From Fusobacteriaceae bacterium (GTDB lineage: Bacteria; Fusobacteriota; Fusobacteriia; Fusobacteriales; Fusobacteriaceae), in contig JAFGUR010000236.1 in the NCBI GenBank assembly GCA_016938425.1, forward strand, positions 1 through 35,908: a stretch of 35,908 nucleotides of DNA, written 5' to 3'. Of the stretch, positions 32,997 through 35,908 are shown one piece after another. The notes beneath the pieces are model-generated. The model was not told where the DNA came from. It searched no databases and saw only the letters and a program-made list of their open reading frames with translations. Both the position numbers and the translations under genes were made by a program. Numbering within the stretch: the stretch's first letter is position 1; each line of letters begins with the position of its first letter.

Positions 32997-34481
32997 ATGC
33001 ATAAAAATTTAATGGTCCTTGGGACAGCTTCTTCAGCTGGAAAGAGTTTAATAACAACAGCTTTGTGTAAAATATTTTATGAAAAAGGATATTCAGTTAC
33101 TCCTTTTAAATCACAAAATATGTCGCTTAATTCTTTTGTTACAGAAGATGGGAAAGAAATGGGAAGAGCACAAGTTATACAAGCAGAAGCTTGCGGATTA
33201 AAACCCCAAGTTTTTATGAATCCTATTTTGCTAAAACCTAATTCTGATAATGGTTCTCAAGTAATATTTATGGGAAAAGCTCTTCAAAATATGGAAGCTT
33301 CTGAATATTTTGAATTTAGAAAAACACTTAAATTAAAAGTTCAAGAAATTTATGAAAAAGAAGTAAAAGAAAAGTTTGAAATATCAATTATCGAAGGGGC
33401 AGGAAGTCCAGCAGAGATAAATTTGAATAGAGAAGACCTTGTAAATATTGGAATGGCAAAAATAGCAAAGTCTCCATGCATTTTAGTTGCAGATATTGAT
33501 AAAGGTGGAGTTTTCGCCTCGATTTATGGGACAATAATGCTTTTACCTGAAGAAGATAGAAGATACATAAAAGGAATTGTAATTAATAAATTTCGTGGGG
33601 ATGTAGAAATTTTAAAACCGGGGTTAAAAATGATAGAAGACCTTGTAAATATTCCAGTAATAGGAGTAATTCCTTATGTTAATCATGGGGTAGAAGAAGA
33701 AGATTCAGCAAGTGAAAGGGCAACAGCCACTTTTGGAGAAGGAGATATTAAAGTAAAAGTAATAAGGCTACCACATATGAGTAATTTTAATGATTTAGAC
33801 CCTTTTAAAATGCATGATTGTAATGTTGAATTTGTAGAAACTCCAAAAGAATTAGATAATGCTGATTTAATAATAATACCCGGCAGTAAAAATACAATTT
33901 ATGATTTGAATTTTATAAAAAAAATGGGGTTTAAAGAAAAATTAGAAGAGGCAGTATCTAAAGGTATAATTGTTTTAGGGATTTGTGGTGGCTTGCAAAT
34001 TTTAGGTAAAACTATTAGAGATCCATATAATATTGAAGGTTCAAAAGATTTTGAAGAGGGATTAGGATTCTTAAATATAGATACTATATTGGAAAAAGAG
34101 AAAAATACAACACAATTTGATGGTGAATCAATAATAGATATTGATTATATTAGTTTTTCTGAGGGACAAAAGTTTTATGGATATGAAATTCATCAAGGAA
34201 AATCTAGTGGTTCAGAAAAAGTCTTTTTAAAAAATAAAGGAAATGCTATAGGATTTTGTAAAGAAAATATCATAGGAACATATCTTCATGGATTATTTGA
34301 AGAAGGAGAATTTTTGAAAGGAATTTTAGATTTTTTAAATAAAAAAAATGATACAGAGTCAAAAAGTTTTAAATTATTCAAAGAAAATGAATATAAAAAG
34401 CTTGCCCAAATAGTTGAAAAAAATTTAGATATGAAAAAAATTTATGAGATAATGGGATTAGAAAATGAATTTGATGTATAA
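32997..34481 (+). CDS. cobQ: Cobyric acid synthase
   Basis: It amidates four side chains of adenosylcobyrinic a,c-diamide using glutamine and ATP. The 494-residue protein has an N-terminal dethiobiotin-synthetase-like ATPase (VLGTASSAGKSLITTALCKI). A class-I-like glutamine amidotransferase half follows, with nucleophile Cys330 in VLGICGGLQILG and the late His in GTYLHGLF; YEIHQGKS also matches the family. It overlaps cbiB by 17 bases. CbiP is the equivalent name in the anaerobic pathway. Confidence 0.96.
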   Translation: MHKNLMVLGTASSAGKSLITTALCKIFYEKGYSVTPFKSQNMSLNSFVTEDGKEMGRAQVIQAEACGLKPQVFMNPILLKPNSDNGSQVIFMGKALQNMEASEYFEFRKTLKLKVQEIYEKEVKEKFEISIIEGAGSPAEINLNREDLVNIGMAKIAKSPCILVADIDKGGVFASIYGTIMLLPEEDRRYIKGIVINKFRGDVEILKPGLKMIEDLVNIPVIGVIPYVNHGVEEEDSASERATATFGEGDIKVKVIRLPHMSNFNDLDPFKMHDCNVEFVETPKELDNADLIIIPGSKNTIYDLNFIKKMGFKEKLEEAVSKGIIVLGICGGLQILGKTIRDPYNIEGSKDFEEGLGFLNIDTILEKEKNTTQFDGESIIDIDYISFSEGQKFYGYEIHQGKSSGSEKVFLKNKGNAIGFCKENIIGTYLHGLFEEGEFLKGILDFLNKKNDTESKSFKLFKENEYKKLAQIVEKNLDMKKIYEIMGLENEFDV

Positions 34482-35400
34482 AATTGTGATAGCTTATTTT
34501 TTAGATTTAATATTTGGAGATCCATATAGTATTCCTCATCCTATTGTATTTATTGGGAAACTAATAAAAAAATTGGAGAATTTTTATTATAGTAAAAAGA
34601 TAAATAAGAAAATTTCAGGTTTTTTAATGAATTTGTCAGTATTGTTTATAGTTTATTTGATATTTTATTTTGTAAATAAAATACAAGTATTAGAAATTTA
34701 TTTTCTATATACAATTTTAGCATCAAAATCTTTGGTTAAAGAAACAAAGAAAGTCTATTTGGCACTAAAAAATAATGATATTAAAAAAGCTAGATTAATG
34801 CTTTCATATTTGGTAAGTCGAAATACAGAGGATTTAGAAGAAAAAGATATAATAAAAGGAACTGTTGAAACTTGTTCTGAAAATATAACAGATGGAATTA
34901 TAGCACCTTTATTTTATATGTTTATTGGAGGATTACCTTTAGCAATGACATATAAAGCAATTAATACATTGGACTCAATGGTAGGTTATAAAAATGAAAA
35001 ATATAAAGATTTTGGTTTTTTTTCTGCAAAATTAGATGATGTTGCAAATTTTATTCCATCAAGATTAAGTGGTTTATTATTCATTCCAATTTCTTGTATA
35101 TTTCTAGGATATGATTTTAAAAATTCAATAAAAATATTTTTTAGAGATAGAAAAAATCATTCAAGTCCAAATTCTGCTCATACAGAAAGTGCTGTTGCAG
35201 GAGCATTGAATATACAACTTGGAGGACCTACAAAATATTTTGGAGTGGTAGAAGAAAAAAAATACATTGGTGATAAAAAAAATGAGTTAACAATAAAAAA
35301 TATAAGAGATAACCACAAAATTATATATTTATCTGGATTTATTGGTTTGATATTTTTTGTTTTAGTATTTGGAGGGATATATGGCTTTACATGGAGGTAA
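34465..35400 (+). CDS. cbiB: Adenosylcobinamide-phosphate synthase
   Basis: It is an inner-membrane enzyme that attaches aminopropanol (or its phosphate) to adenosylcobyric acid. The 311-residue, multi-helix protein has the family start LDLIFGDPYSIPHPIVFIGK, the central SRNTEDLEEKDIIKGTVETC and the signature SSPNSAHTESAVAGALNIQLGG. The ATG at 34465 lies inside cobQ; a second ATG three codons on (34474) is an alternative, since neither has a strong SD and translation is probably coupled. It overlaps cobD by 20 bases. Confidence 0.95.
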   Translation: MNLMYKIVIAYFLDLIFGDPYSIPHPIVFIGKLIKKLENFYYSKKINKKISGFLMNLSVLFIVYLIFYFVNKIQVLEIYFLYTILASKSLVKETKKVYLALKNNDIKKARLMLSYLVSRNTEDLEEKDIIKGTVETCSENITDGIIAPLFYMFIGGLPLAMTYKAINTLDSMVGYKNEKYKDFGFFSAKLDDVANFIPSRLSGLLFIPISCIFLGYDFKNSIKIFFRDRKNHSSPNSAHTESAVAGALNIQLGGPTKYFGVVEEKKYIGDKKNELTIKNIRDNHKIIYLSGFIGLIFFVLVFGGIYGFTWR

Positions 35401-35908
35401 TATTCATAAAATATTTAGAGAAAGTGGCAAAGAAGTATTAGATTATTCTGCAAATATAAATCCCTTAGGATTTCCCAAAAGCTTAAGAAAAAATATTATT
35501 AAAAATATAGATGGTTTAATAAATTACCCAGATCCCAATTATATTGATTTGAAAGAGTCTATTAGTAAAAAAATAAATATTTCTGTAGACAATATCGTTG
35601 TGGGAAATGGTGCTACTGAATTAATTTTTTTGGCGATAAGAACTTTAAATCCCAAAAATGTTTTAATAGTTTCTCCGACATTTGCAGAGTATGAGAGAGC
35701 GTTAAAAGAAGTTTCAGCAAATATTAGTTATTTTGAACTTACAAAGGGGAAAAATGAATTTTATTTAGATAAAGAAAAATTTTTAAAGGAATTAAGAAAA
35801 AATTATGACCTAGTTATTCTTTGTAATCCTAATAACCCAACAGGAACTTTTGTAAATAAAAAGATTTTTTCTGAGGTACTAGAATTTTGTAAAAATTATA
35901 AAACAAAA
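35381..35908 (+). CDS. cobD: L-threonine-phosphate decarboxylase-like aminotransferase, CobD type (3' end outside window)
   Basis: It should make (R)-1-aminopropanol phosphate for CbiB, using PLP. The 176 visible codons start MALHGGNIHKIFRESGKEVL, then DYSANINPLGFPKS, YPDPNYIDLKESIS, VVGNGATELIFLA and VILCNPNNPTGTF. This is the fold-type-I (HisC-like) pattern, with the HGGN start typical of CobD. The PLP-binding lysine lies past the window end. HisC is the alternative, but the tight overlap with cbiB and the HGGN start favour CobD. SD GGAGGG lies 5 bases before the ATG, within cbiB. Confidence 0.92.
   Translation, partial: MALHGGNIHKIFRESGKEVLDYSANINPLGFPKSLRKNIIKNIDGLINYPDPNYIDLKESISKKINISVDNIVVGNGATELIFLAIRTLNPKNVLIVSPTFAEYERALKEVSANISYFELTKGKNEFYLDKEKFLKELRKNYDLVILCNPNNPTGTFVNKKIFSEVLEFCKNYKTK

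Overview
The window is strongly AT-rich, uses AGA almost exclusively for arginine, and encodes a diderm cell envelope (a TolC-family outer-membrane protein with an RND pump). It also has a Firmicute-like glycerol regulon (glpP-glpF-glpK-glpA) and an anaerobic-style cobalamin operon. Together these point to Fusobacteriota, most likely the Fusobacterium/Cetobacterium group. The species cannot be fixed from the sequence.

Layout. 1-6424 (+): tripartite efflux operon, starting with the 3' part of an unusual TolC protein that carries an extra N-terminal domain, then a lipoprotein adaptor and an RND permease. 6509-7899 (-): exonuclease III and uridine kinase. 8078-9321 (+): nitrilase-family amidase and a GNAT acetyltransferase. 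9410-11396 (+): pseudouridine catabolism, an HTH-PfkB kinase (psuK) and a pseudouridine-phosphate glycosidase (psuG). 11498-11974 (-): TrmO/TsaA-like protein. 12168-18500 (-): glycerol regulon glpP, glpF, glpK, glpA, an FAD/NAD oxidoreductase and a DUF1667 protein. Near-identical promoter/box/terminator leaders sit before glpF and glpA and are the expected targets of the GlpP antiterminator.

18712-22081 is the most unusual region. A minus-strand regulator with an XRE-type HTH followed by TPR-like repeats (421 aa, close to the size of NprR) stands divergent to a 30-codon gene with a near-consensus ribosome binding site. That small gene encodes a signal-peptide-like segment followed by a ten-residue tail. 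This is the architecture of an RRNPP peptide quorum-sensing pair, here in a probable diderm. The next gene downstream is a lipoprotein pectate lyase of family PL9, a plausible output.

22679-24409 (+) is a short cassette (membrane-anchored flavodoxin-like protein, PadR regulator, LysE/RhtB exporter). Its richer CGN/CTG codon use and its borders (a gene-free stretch and an internally deleted IS256-family element) suggest acquired DNA. 25203-29266 (-) is a CstA-family transporter with a LytS/LytR-type two-component system, resembling the E. coli BtsS/BtsR-BtsT pyruvate system. 29350-30285 (-) is a DMT-type transporter. 30414-35908 (+) is a cobalamin late-synthesis operon: cobU, cobS, cobT, cobQ, cbiB, cobD (cut by the window end).

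Two copies of a 215-249 bp non-coding element (1672-1920 and 31698-31912) are inserted in the same orientation inside two unrelated operons. Each has inverted ends, a set of internal hairpins and a perfect AT palindrome. Differences between the copies keep the pairing of the ends at RNA level, and one copy carries an extra stem-loop module. This is probably a dispersed mobile, structured repeat of this lineage.
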